Assembly (NCBI RefSeq): GCF_963924675.1
Contig: NC_089226.1
Span: 39,821,124-39,885,123 of the forward strand
Source: Phocoena phocoena
Lineage: Eukaryota > Chordata > Mammalia > Artiodactyla > Phocoenidae
Reading direction: 5' to 3'
DNA length: 64,000 bases
The notes below the pieces were generated by a model that worked only from the letters and a program-made list of their open reading frames with translations, was not told the origin of the DNA and made no database searches. Below are positions 38,101 through 51,300 of this stretch, piece by piece (position 1 is the first letter of the stretch; each line of letters starts with the position of its first letter). Made by a program: the position numbers and the translations under genes.

Positions 38101-41100
38101 TCCCATCTCACTTCACGTGTGGAACGGAAACTGAGCTTCTCTTTACTGACTCCTGAACAAGATCTTAATGGGGGTCTACATTTTAGGACTTGACAAAGTT
38201 TTGTTTTGTTCTGCTTTTAAAGTAGTTTTTCTTCAGCTTCTCCAATAAGGGTTTCGGTTGCTTGGATAGATTATCAAAAGGAAATGATGAGAAAAATCTC
38301 CATTCTGCCAACAAAAAACCATTCGCTTGCTCAGTCATTAGTTTTGACATGTTGGCTTACTTATTACATCAAATAAAGGCAAGAAGAGTGCCTTTAAAAA
38401 TGAAATGTAATTGGCTTTAAAAATGGGCAAAACAGAGGGGAAAAGTAGAAAGAGAATGTGCAATTTTTGCATAAGATAGGTTCATTTTTAAATGGAAGCC
38501 CCAAAGAAGCAATGACTTGTCTCTCCAGGTTTCAGAACGCCTCTCTGCCTAAATGCCGTGGCTGGGATGGGCTCTGTGCAAACTTCTTCATGTTTATGCC
38601 AACTGAGCAGCATTTTACTTTGGGGGAAAAAAACCTGAGGTACCAGGAAATATGGTCTATTGGAATTAATCTTCAGCAGTTAAAAGAATTTTCTCAGGTA
38701 CCATAGATTTTTTTAAGTGATGTAAGAGTACTACAACACGCAATAATAGGTTGGCATGTTTTGATTGCAATGGCTTGAAATACCATTTTCTAACTCATCT
38801 TTAAATGTGACACCACATCACAGTGACTGACCTAAATTATGTCTGCTGGGTGCCGCTAAGCCTTTCAAAAGTACACTCGGATTAAAAAGGAAAACAGAGG
38901 GACCTGGAGGTTTAGAACAAAGGAAAGGCAGGGACATGGCCATGGAAAAACCAAATGAATATTCTAAGCCCACTAGTCATTCTGGCGTATGATCAAACTG
39001 ACACACATTCAAGAAAATACTTTTAAATGAAAATAAAATCACTGCGCTTACTATGTGGTCTTGTATTATTATATTTTCTGAAGGCACAACCCGGCCAGTC
39101 ACAGACATCTGGCATCCAAAATGCAGGCCCCAGGTCTCCAGCTCAAAACGAGCATCCTTGTTTCTGTTGATAGAGTTGAGTTTTAAATCATTAAAGGGCT
39201 TACTTTCTAAAGAATTTTAATCATTAGAGATAAAATTACAACTTAATTATTCAGACTGATTTTTTAGGGCTCCTGACTTCTATTTCTACTCACCATTGTT
39301 TTCCCTGCTCAAGAGAATTATAGGAAGACTGCACCCATGGGGGACACGCAGGGATGGAAAGGCTCCCAGTGTGGCTCACTGGTTAGCAAAGTGGGACTTT
39401 GAGCCAGACAGACCAGACTTCAACTCCGAGTGCTGACATTTAATAACACGTGACCTTGAGCAAACTCTGAAATCTTTTAAAGCTGTGGTTTCCTTATTGG
39501 CAAAAGGTAGGACTAATTGACTACTTCACAGGGCTGATGTAAAAATTAAACATGACAATACATGGACAGTGCTACCACACTGCCTGGTACATGTTAAGTG
39601 CTCAATAAAGGTGAGATATCACTGCTGATAACAAACTTATCACTAAAGAGATACTGTGAAGCGTCTGGATGTGGAGATGTCCCTGTACCTCTGGATATCA
39701 TCCGCGAGCCTGGCCAGGCGCTGCTGCCTTCCCAAAGGACTGAGGCGTGTTTCTTCAGCCACAGCCTTCATCAGCCGGAAATCAGATCTTGCCTCGCCAG
39801 GCAGCCCTATTCAACGTGAATGAAAACAAAGTGAAAAATGGACAGTCCTTGATGTAACCCCAGCCCATCTCAGGCACAGGGTAATAAACGTTTTCACTTA
39901 AACTGAATCAGATTCACCATCTGGATAGCACCATCTGACAGCAATGCAAGCCGCGTGTCATTTAAACTTTTCTACAGTAGCCACATTAAAAAAAAGCCAA
40001 AAAGAAACAGATGCAATTATTCAAGTAGTATATATTATTTAACTCAATATATCCAAAATATTATCATTTCTACATGCAGCCAATATGAAAAATTTGTCAA
40101 TGAGGTAGTTTCCCTTTCCTTTTCATACTACGTCTTAGGCATCCAGTCTGTATTTGACACTTACAGCACTTCCCCAGCCAGTCCCTCAGTCGCACTAGTC
40201 ATGTGTCAAGTGCTCAGTGACCACGTGTGGCTAGAGGCCACCATGGGGACTGTGCAGACCTGAGATGTCATTAGTACCACTAAGAATGGGCATCCCTCCC
40301 TGCAGGGATGATGTCCTTGTTAACTTTTCTAATCACAAAAGAAATACATACACATGATAACTGATCCGAGCAATACAAAGTGTAAAAAGTAGAAAGTCCA
40401 CCCTTAGTCTCACCCTGGTAATCAGACGAGCATGATTAAAAGCACCTGAGACAGTTATTCAGCTTCTACCAGAGGGCGAAGATTACCTTCTGGAAGCTTA
40501 TGCAAAAAGAAAATAAGGAGCATTTTGGCACCACTCAAAGACTATACCTGAAGAAAATTAAATCGTGTGGCTTCTCAGCCTAGTGAAGTTAAAAAAATGC
40601 GGAAGAACAGCTTGGTTTTAGGAAAACATCTGGGGACCATTTTAACATCAAATTAACAAATAGAATACACGAGATAAAGGAAATAGATAGCTTTCACCGT
40701 GCTGAGCAATTTCCAAAGAGCACTCTACCCTTCCGCTTCCTCTGTGATGAAATAAATAACTTAAGGCTCATCCTCCATGGGTTAAATTAGTGCTCCGGCA
40801 CTCAGCTAACTTAAGGAGGTTCTACCCACCGCAAAGCATCAGGAATCTGTGACTGAGAGCCTGACAGAGTATAAAAACATAAACATCACCTGTTAGAAAG
40901 CAGAGCTCAGGGATCAGGTGGGCCATCCGAACCTCAGCGTCATCATTTCTCTTGCTTTTCAACAGACTAACAAGCACTGGCTGGTTTAGGTCAGATAAGG
41001 TAATATCATATTGCTGTAGGATGCAAGATTAATGAGGGAAAAGTTAATATGGAAACACTGTAAAACGAGCATCCTTGCTTATGAGCAGCAAGGTAATCCC

Positions 41101-42334
41101 CAAATGAATAGATAAGCAAATCCGTTCAATAGAGGAAAAAAAGTTCCTGCTAATCCCTATGGTTATGTACTCATTTCTACTTCCTTCCTAGGACCTATCT
41201 CTTATACCTCAGGGTCAGTTTCATGATTCTATTATCTTTTATAATGCAATATTTTTTTTTCATTCATTTCCTTGCTCTCTTCTGAGTTTCATCCAGAGAC
41301 AGAATAGCCTTCAGCTGGCTCCATCCATAATGCCATGACCCCACTGCAGCATTTCCACCATTGGAGACTGAGGCAGACTGCCCCATACATAACTAACTGG
41401 CTCTAAGCACCTGTGTTCATTTTGAAACTACCTATACACAAGTTGGAGGCAAGGGTTATATTGAGTCAATCTCAGATTTCCCAAAAGGGCACAACTGTCC
41501 TTCACTCCTAGGACAGTATGATGTTATAGGGAAACAGCTTCGAACTCCAACAAATGTAAATCTGATCCCCAGCTCTTCTATCAATACGTACGTGGACTGT
41601 GACACTGCGGAAGTTACTTACCTTTCCTCATCTATGACATGAGGAGAACGGTAGCTCAGAGGTGTCCCATGTAAACCACTAGCGTGGTGTCTGGTTTATA
41701 ATGAGTCCTCAGCAATCATTAGTTCCTACCCCACCCCCTTTCCCTTTGTAAACTTGAATTTCAACATTCTCACCTTGCCACGAGTTCATTTACCTTCCAA
41801 CGGCAAAGTTTCCAATGAACACTCATTCCCAGTATAATTTACTCAATACTGATGACAGAACAACTGGAATTATAATTTACCAACTGCCTGGTGACTATAT
41901 ATTATTGACTGACATCAATAATTATAATTAAGGAAGCTAGCAGTGAGTGCTTCTCTATTCAATTAGGACTTTAAGTCATTAAAAACAATTCAGGAAATGT
42001 GATCACTGCAACAATGCTATGGCTGAAAAGCTTGGAGAAGGCTTCACAGAGTGTTTTTATATGTGACTTCATTAATTCACATCTCGTGCTTGCTATATTC
42101 CAGGAACAGCGGGGGATACAAAGATAAAAGAGGCACAGTTCCTACGTTTACACATAACTACATTATCTACAAAGCAAAGTAGACCAGTAGCACAAATAAT
42201 ATATGCTAAGCACTTATATTTTCCCTCATTTAGTCTTTTTTTAATGGATGTGTACTATGTTTTTTTTTTAATTGAAGTGTAGTTGATTTACAATGTTGTG
42301 TTAGTTTCTGGTGTACAGCAAAGTGATAGTTATA

Positions 42335-42373
<39 letters not shown>

Positions 42374-45300
42374 ACGTATTCTCTTTCAGATTCTTTTCCA
42401 TTATAGGTTGCTACAAGATACTGAGTATAGTTCCCCGTGCTATACAATAGGTCCTTGTTGTTTATCTATTTTATATATAGTAGTGTGTATATGTTAATCC
42501 CAAACTCCTCATTTATCCCCCACCTTTTCCCCTTTGGTGACTGTAAGTTTGTTTTCTATGTTTGTGAGTCTATTTCTGTTTGGTAAATTAATTCATTTCC
42601 TCCTTTAATCTTAACCACGATGAGTCAAGTACTATCATCATCCCCTTCACTGATGAGGAAACAGCATCAGAAATTAAGTAACTTTGCCAAGGTCCCATAA
42701 CTGTACATTAGCACAGCCAGGATTCATCCCTTAAGACCTGGGAACCTCTGCTTGTTACACCACTCAGGACTGGGTCCCTCGCAAGGAGTAGGGAACAGGG
42801 TGGTAGTGAAAACAATTTCTGGCTGGTAAATCAGGGAAGGCTTCGTGAAGGAAGTAGAATCCAACAGAGAACCTTGAAGAAAACGTGGGAGTATTACAAG
42901 TTCCAGGAACAGCTCAAGCAAAACTGGGACATGTTCCAGGAAGAGGATATTCCATTTACCTGGAACATGGCCAGGAATTCTACCCACTAAGCTGTGTCAT
43001 CAGCTGAACTTTACTCTCTCCCGTGCCCCAGTTATCTTAGCGTTTGAAAATATTTTTCATGATAAGATAAAATAGAGAAATATAAAGGTCAATATCAAGA
43101 TGTCTTCCACTTTGTAAGTTGACTGCATAATAATTTAGCATTCCTTTCCTAGGACAGAGAGGAGGACATTCTAGAAATTGACACCATTTTCTTTCTTTTC
43201 TCCCTAATATATATGCAGTGAACCACAACTCATTACACAGGAAAGTGAGTGGGATTTTATCATGATTCCCTTTTCAAAATGTCACGGGTCCTAAAATACA
43301 TCAAAGAAAAATGAATTTAACTGTGCAGAAAAAAAAAAAGTTTAACAAACTTTGTGTCTGATAAACGAACACTTATGGAGCACATTTTCTGCACAAGACG
43401 CTTTGCCAAATGTCAAATGCCATCCGTGTTCTATAAGGAAGACGTGTTCTGGAAGCAATGTGGAATGTTCTACAGGTGCTCAGGGAAGAGAACAGCTAGC
43501 TCTTCTGTGAGTGTGACAGGGAGCAAAGTCAGAGAGGACTTCACTAACGAGATGACATTTGACCTTGAAGAGGAAAGGTACAGTGAGGCTTTATGCCAAT
43601 GTCTCTTGAACATGAGCGAAGGCTGAGTGACAGCAAGTAGACTGGGGTGATGGCAGCATGGGGTGCATTGTGGGAGTGCCGTGGGAGATGAGGTCAAACT
43701 GTGTGATGCTACAGTTGAAGAAAGGAAGTGCTCATCACCTGCAGGAACTGGACTAAAAGCTCTGCGTGGACGATTCAGCGCTTACACAGCCGAACGAGGA
43801 GGTGACGGTAAAGATGAGGAAGGACCAAAATGTCTTCCTGAGAGGCAGAATTCCCAAGGAGAGAGGGAAGTGGGAAAAACAATGAATTCAGTTTGAATTA
43901 TGTTAGTGTGAGATGCCTGCAGGATATTCATGCAAATACAGTCTGAAATGGAGATGAGGATATAATTTAGGAATGAGGGCAAGGCAAAAATACCATATTT
44001 GAACAATCTCAAAATATGAAGCACAGATCCTCTGCAAGGGGACCATGGTGAATAATAGCATTTAATGTCTGGGGGAAATGAAGAAGGAAGATGTCAAAAG
44101 AGGCTGAGAGAGAACCACCTGAAACCTAGCAGAGAACCACCAGGGATGTGCGGAGGGGCCAAGGAAGAGGAGTTCAGCTCAGTGGGAGTGGTTACTAGTG
44201 TCCAAAGCCACAAAAAGCCCCTCCGAATAAGAACAGTAGCTGAATTTGACCTTGGAGAGCTATTTCCATAGCAGCAGAACCGGGTACCAGACTACTGAGG
44301 CTTCAGGAAGGAAGAACTGAAGAGGTGCTTGGAGCTAGTTTAGACAACCTTCTAAAGAAATGAGCTAAGGAGGGAAAAGAGATCGCTTTTCCTGAAGGTA
44401 TAGAAAGGTCAAGGCAGGGTTTTTGCTTTCTGTTTTTGTTTTTAAAACAGTGAGATTTTGGAGACTGAAATACGACTGCACACTAAAGAGAAGGCACCTC
44501 TGAAAGGAACTGAAGTTGGATGGTGGGGATGAGGAAACTGTCATCACTGTGAATCAAGCTCCCAGAGTCAGCAGGAGATTCCATCAATAAATGTCTGAGT
44601 ACCTACTAAATGCTACCCTGGGCATCCAGAAATCAAGAGCTCAGCCTTGAGGAGGGGAGTCAGACCATTCATGTCCTTTCTGTGATAGTCGGCTGCAGCT
44701 AAGTGCAGGGAGGGGACCCGGGGGAGAGCATCCTAGGGCTCCCTTAAGAGTTGACTGCTGAGCTGAGTACTGAAGGGTGTTCAGTGACCGGCTGGCTATG
44801 AGTGGGCATCAAGGAAGAGGAAGCAACATGTGTGAAAATGCATAGGGGGTAACTGACTCGAGGAACCATGAATGGTGGGCACAGCAGAACCCAAGAAGGA
44901 AACAGGGGATGGTAAGTGATGAGACTCAAGAGGCAGGGAGTGGCCAGATCATAAAGGACCTGGGGAATTCTGCCCAGGAGCTTAGATCTGACTTCTAAAG
45001 CAACAGAGAGCCATGGGAATATTTTAAGCGGGGAAGTGACATTATCAGGTGTGTTTCAAAGGAGGTAACTCAGACTATAGGAAGGACCACAGGAGACAGG
45101 ATGAGGGTCTGAGCCAATACAGGAATGGTGGAGATGGAGGGGAAGGGACAGGTCAGAAAATTATGTCAGAGGCAGACTCAGCCCGAACAGACTGGGGGAC
45201 TTGTTGGATTGGAAAGGAACAGGGACCCTCTTCTGAGCTAAGCAGAAGGGAGATGAGGATGAAGGAAGACAAGTCCCACCTGCTTGTAGTAATCCACATA

Positions 45301-48300
45301 GGTGATCTCGGTGCCATCCCGCTTCTGGAAGGTGTGCGTGGGCTTCACTGACCAGTCAATGTCATCGATGCGATAGGTTTTGTTATTGTATCTGGTAAAG
45401 GCAAGAAATCTTTAAGTTCTTTTCCCAAATCCTACAAGGTAAGTGGCTCTTTCACTATACTTTTTTTAAAACTTATTATTTTTTTTTTTGCGGTACACGG
45501 GCCTCTCGCTGTTGTGGCCTCTCCCGTTGCGGGGCACAAGCTCCGGACGCGCAGGCCCAGGGGCCATGGCTCACGGGCCCAGCCGCTCCGCGGCATGTGG
45601 GATCTTCCCGGACCGGGGCACGAACCCGTGTCCCCTGCATCGGCAGGCGGACTCTTCCGTTCACAGGAGGACCTCTACCGGTGGGAGAGTCATTAGACCA
45701 CCACGTGCTTTCTCACTGAGATACACTGCCACTTCAGGTAAATCATTCTTAAATGTTCAAAGGCTGAAGCATGGCTCACAACTTTCCCATCAGCTTCTGG
45801 TGCCACTAAGATTTTCTGAACTCCCAACTAGTGCTTCTGATAAAAAGCACCCCAAGCAGGCTGATGGACCACCCAATTCTGGAAGCCTGCTTCGTCTCCC
45901 ATCTAGGGCTGGCCCTGGGCAAAACTGCAAAGCAGGTCGGCTAAGATCCTTCTAAGCTCTTTCTCCCCTTCATCAGGTACCGTGTGGCCTGGAACATTCT
46001 CTCATGCCACCGCAGCCTTGGGACAGAAACCTTGTCAGGTTTCTTCTGGGCTCTGGGTACCTTGCAGGGTGACTGTGAAATAGTGTGATAACTTAATCCA
46101 TGAAGATCATGACAGGAGAATAAGGGGGCAGCGTGGAATTCAATCCGCACCACCTCTCTACTCTGTAACCCAGAAAAACAACTTCAAGTGGAAATTCCAA
46201 GCCAGACTAGGAGAAGACTAGTGCGTCCTCTAAAAGAAGTGTCCCTGGACCAGCAGCTGCGTAGGCGGGGCTTCTTGGTCCTCACGAAGTCACCTAACTG
46301 CCCATGTCCCATTCAGTTTAAATGTGCATTGATGACAAATGTATACACAGACAAACCTAGAGACTTGAAAGGTCTCAGCCTTAACGGCCTCATAATCTTA
46401 CAGCACAGATGAGACACGGACCTGATGTTCTGTCCTGTTGTTACTGAATCAAACTTGGGTCTGCTCGCCCACGCGCAGTAAAGCCAGTCTACTGACACAT
46501 CGGGTTGTGGTGAAGGAAATGTGCATCAGATACTGTTATTTGGGTACTTCACAGAGGAGCTAAAAAAGAGGATATGGGGCAGAGGTCTGCCTGGGAAGGC
46601 CCCATAGGGTCCTGCTTGTTTACACTGTGATGTAATAAAATGAAATGAAATGGCTCTAAAGAGGTGGCTTACAAACACTGGACTTTGGGAATTGCCTGGC
46701 GGTCCAGTGGTTAGGACTCTGAGCCTCCATTGCCGAGGGCGTGGGTTCAAATCCCCGGTCAGGGAACTAAGATCCTACAAGCCGCATGGTGTGGCCAAAA
46801 AAAAAAAAGAAAGAAAGAAAGAAAAAAAAGCACTGGGTTTGGGGAGCAGCACAGGGGCGGGAACTGAATAATTCCAACTGAATGGACAGGTGGAAGGTGG
46901 GAAGCTTCAGAAAAGCAGTAACGTTTGAGCTGGACTTTGTGGGAGCAGAAATCTAAAAGGCAGAAATGGGGGTGGGGGAACCAGGCAGAGGGGCTGGAGC
47001 AGCAAAATGCAGACCACTGGCGGTTAGGGGAGAGGGTACAGCAGGAGGTAAGGAAGGACCAGGTCAGACTGTGGACCACCAAGCATGCCCCTCGAGGAAG
47101 CCTGCACTCTAGACAATTGAGAACGGTCAGGTCTATAACAGGTCAGTAGACTGATCAGGTCTGGGCTCAGGCCAGTGCCCTGTTCCCACACGGCATACAT
47201 AATGCATTCTCTAGAGAAGAGTCTATTTAAATGCAGGCTTTTACCTTGTAATGACAATGAGCCCAATCAGCTGTTTCTCACACGTCTGGGTAAAGCAGGA
47301 CATGCCAGTTTTGTGGCGGAGATCCGTCATGAATTCTAGAACAGTCTCATTCCTGAGTATTTTATAACTCACGTCAGCACCAAACAGGAGCTTGCTTTCA
47401 AAATGTGACACAGAAATGGCAAACCCAGGCCAAAGGGACAATCTTCAAAATAAATAAATAAATAAATTTTAATAAAATTTTTTAAAATGTTTTAAATGTT
47501 ATATCAGGAAAACAATAAACATTTTAAAATGGCGACTTTACATTCCAATTCTCTAGATTTCATGAAACAATTTTTCTTTAATCTGATTTCTTTCAGTGGC
47601 TGACTTAACACTTCAGTTATTTCCAGCTGGAGTGTCTTTAAACATATATTTAGGATAAAATACATTCCTCTAGAGCTGCATTGTTTTGACCTTGATACTA
47701 CTGACATTTGGACTGGAAAATTCTTTGTCAGGGGCTCTAGTATGCATTGCAGGATGTTTAGCAATACCCCTGGCCTCCACCCACTAGATGCCAGTATCAG
47801 CCCCCAAACTGTGACCACCAAAAATATCTCCAGACATTGCCAAATGTCCCCCTGGGGAGCAAAATCGCCTCTGGTTGAGAGTACAACTGTAGGATTAAAA
47901 TGTTTATGGGGGGATCCATCCCAGCATGAAAACATCTAGGTTCAGAAAAGCACACTGACTCAATGGTGAAGACAATGACTACACTTAATAATGAGATTAA
48001 GAAATAATCTAAGTGATATCACGTACAGACATACAAGGAAAACTGGAGCAGTGGCTACATCCCCTTTCCACATTTATGAATATCATAGTCTGAAGTCTTG
48101 AATAAGAAAACGTTATGGAAATGGCATGAAAGAAAAGACAAATATTTTTTAAAAATCATTTCAGTTTATATTTTGTGGACTTCATTTGCTGTGATACTCA
48201 TGCCAGCTTTCAGGACAAGCATATGCACTAGGACCAGCTCTAGCTCAGCACAACACTGGGCCCACGAGGATTTCTAATCCAGGTGGAGAGATAAGTGATG

Positions 48301-51300
48301 GGGGTGAATGAATAGGATGCTTTAGACAGACCACTCTGACACACTGAATTAACATACAGAAACCCTGCCCTTTTCCTCTACTCGGCAGAAGCCGAACTCC
48401 CTGCCTCCACTTTCTATCTTTTCTGTACAGATCTCCCTCAACTTATGATGGGTTTTCATCTTGATAAACCCACCATAAGTTGCAAATATCCTCAGTAGAA
48501 AATGCATTTAATACACCTAACCTACCGAACATCATAGCCTAGCCAACTTAAACATGCTCAGAACACTTACTTTAGCTGACAGTTGGGCAGAATTATCAAA
48601 CACAAAGCCTATTTCATAAGAAAGTGTTGAATACCTCATGTCATTTATTGGATTCTGTACTGCAAGTGAAAAAGAGAATGATTGTGTGGGTCCAGCATGG
48701 TTGTAAGTGTGTCGGTCGTTTACCCTCGTGATCGGGTGGCTGCCTGGGAGCCGTGGCTGCCGCCGCCCAGCCTCGCCAGCGAGTATCATCTCCACATCCG
48801 CTAGCCCGGGGAAAGGTCAAGGTTCACAATTTGAGGTATGGTTTCTACTGAATGTGCACGGCTTGCACGTCATCATAAAGTCGAAATATTGTAAATCGAA
48901 ATACTGTAAGGCAGGGACCGTCCAAACTTCTCCATTTGTTTCGCATCTGTCTTTGGCTGCCTCTGTCTGGCTGCCTCTGTCTTGGCACTGCTACTTATTT
49001 TGGAGAGCTGAGTAACAACCAGTTCAAGACACAGCCGGTCACATTCCCTGCAGCATCTACCTCCCAGTTTAGGGTAAAAACTCTGCGAGTGTTCCTAACA
49101 GTTCACTAGGGCAGCTTAGCCAGCTTGCGTGTCTGACATCTGCTTACGCAGTAGTTTCCAATCAACCACCCCGGCTGTGTTAACATTCTATCAGCAAGAT
49201 TACAGAGCCTCAGCTATGTGGTATAACATAATAGAGCTTATTCTGCTCTCATTACAACTTGTCATACACAGAAAACTCAGTTTCTGAATTCCTTCTAGGA
49301 TTTATGATAATGACCTAGCACACTAATATAAGAAAACAGGCTGCTAGCTTCTGACATTCACCATTCTATAAAGAACTTGAAAATTTTTAAAATCCATTAT
49401 TTTTCATACCACAGAATCTCTCACAGGAGGCATAACGGTATAATATTGCATCACAAATTATGCTGTTCACATTATAACAATTTCAGAGTAACAGAAGACA
49501 TGAACAAACCTACTTGTGCTGGGGAATTTCCACGGGCTCCGAAGGCTTATAGAAGTTCCGTCCAATCTGGTACATGGACAACTTTTTTAAGATCCTGCAA
49601 GTATATATTTTTAAAATCTGTTAAACAACCGTTGATAACAGTATACTTCCAAATTTGTACGCATGCTGAAGAAAAACAATAGAAAAGTCCAGAACTCTTA
49701 TTGTTATAATACTGGAAGGTTTAGCTGCTAAATATACATATGAGTGTATATACAAGAACTATCACTTCATGTTTGGGAATGACACAATTGAAATTAGTTC
49801 TACCTTTCTGGGTTTAACTGCAATAAGGAGGTGGTCACTTTCCAGTTATGACTGTAACATTCTGGTTGGTGTGGATGAGGTGAGAAAAGCCATGTCCACA
49901 GGCTCTTCTGGCCTCTTTCTTATTTTGAGATGAGGAGGCTGTTTCCCTTCTTTTTCTTTCTTATTTTTTGTATAGTTAATTTACAATGTTGTGTTAGTTT
50001 CAGGTGTACAACAAAGTGATTCAGTTATATATACTCTTTTTCAGATTCTTTTCTATTATAGGTTATTACAAGATATTGAATATAGTTCCCTGTGCCATAC
50101 AGTAGGTCCTTGTTGTTTATTTTACATATCTTAGTGTGTATATGTTAATCCCAAACTCCTAATTTATCTCTCCCCCCGCATCCCCTTTGGTAACCATAAA
50201 TTTGTTTCCTATGTCTGTGGGTCTATTTCTGTCTTGTAAATAAGTTCACTTGTATCATTTTTTTAGATTCCACATATAAGCAACATCGTATGATATTTGT
50301 CTCTCTCTGTCTGGCCTACTTCACTGAGTATGATCGTCTCTAGGTCCATCCACATTGCTGCAGATGGCATTATTTCATTCTTTTTTGTGGCTGAGTAGTA
50401 CTCCATTGTATATATGTACCACAACTTTATCCATTCATCTCTCGATGGACATTTAGGTTGCTTCCACGTCTTGGCTATTATAAATAGTGCTTCTATGAAC
50501 ACTGGGGTGCATGTACCTTTTCGAATTAGAGTTTTCTCCACATATATACCCGGGAGTAGAACTGCTGGGTCATATGGTAATTCTATTTTTAGTGTTTTAA
50601 GGAAACTCCGTACCGTTCTCCATAGCGGCTGCACCAAGTCACATTCCCAAGGAGGCTGTTGCTAATGAGGCTCTCAGGCTTCCCAGCGGTACCAAACGAC
50701 AAGACTGCCTCTTCAGCAACTAATCCTGGTCACCTTTGTAACGTGACACGTCACTGATCTGAGGCTGCCCCATGCACGGGGGGAACAGGAGAGTTTCAAG
50801 TCCGAAAACAGGGGTTCCAACTGCATGATTTTTGGCTGTCCAATGTCATCTGAGCCTCAGTCCCCTCATCTGTAAAACGGGGATTTTAATCCCACCTGCC
50901 TCAGGGCTCTCGAGTAAGGATCAAGGAAGCTCTAACATCACACAAAGAGCTTTGTCACTGCAAAGCACCTTGCAAACGTCAGCTGACTTAAAATAGTCCC
51001 CTCAGGGGGGCACATGCAAGACTGGCTGCTGAAGGGCATTTTACAATGCTGAGCTGAGGCCCAGATATGATCTAAAGATGCTCGGCAAGATGTCTGACTA
51101 GAATCAGAAAACAATGTTATCTGTGTGATGAAAGTTCCTTTACGTGCCCTACTCAGCAAAACCCCAAACTCCCCTGTCCTCATCCTGTCCAGAGGCCATT
51201 GTTGAGTGAAGGGGGCTCAAATCTTAGGTTTTTAACACATCATGCTAGTGATCCACATCCATAGCAGGGAAAACGGTGGTTCCCAAGCTTTCGTGCTCCC

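Larger units (their letters stand above)
34451..39051 (-). other. PIWIL4: PIWIL4 introns 11 and 12 (around exon 12)
   Basis: Apart from exon 12, the MER5-like element and the CTCF-like motif, mostly unique AT-rich sequence with nothing recognised. Confidence 0.5.

Noticed and set aside
43354..44271. Run of plus-strand open frames of 70-90 codons in PIWIL4 intron 8
   Set aside because: Low-complexity Glu/Gly-rich frames over an old dispersed repeat; no conserved domain and no matching splice sites.
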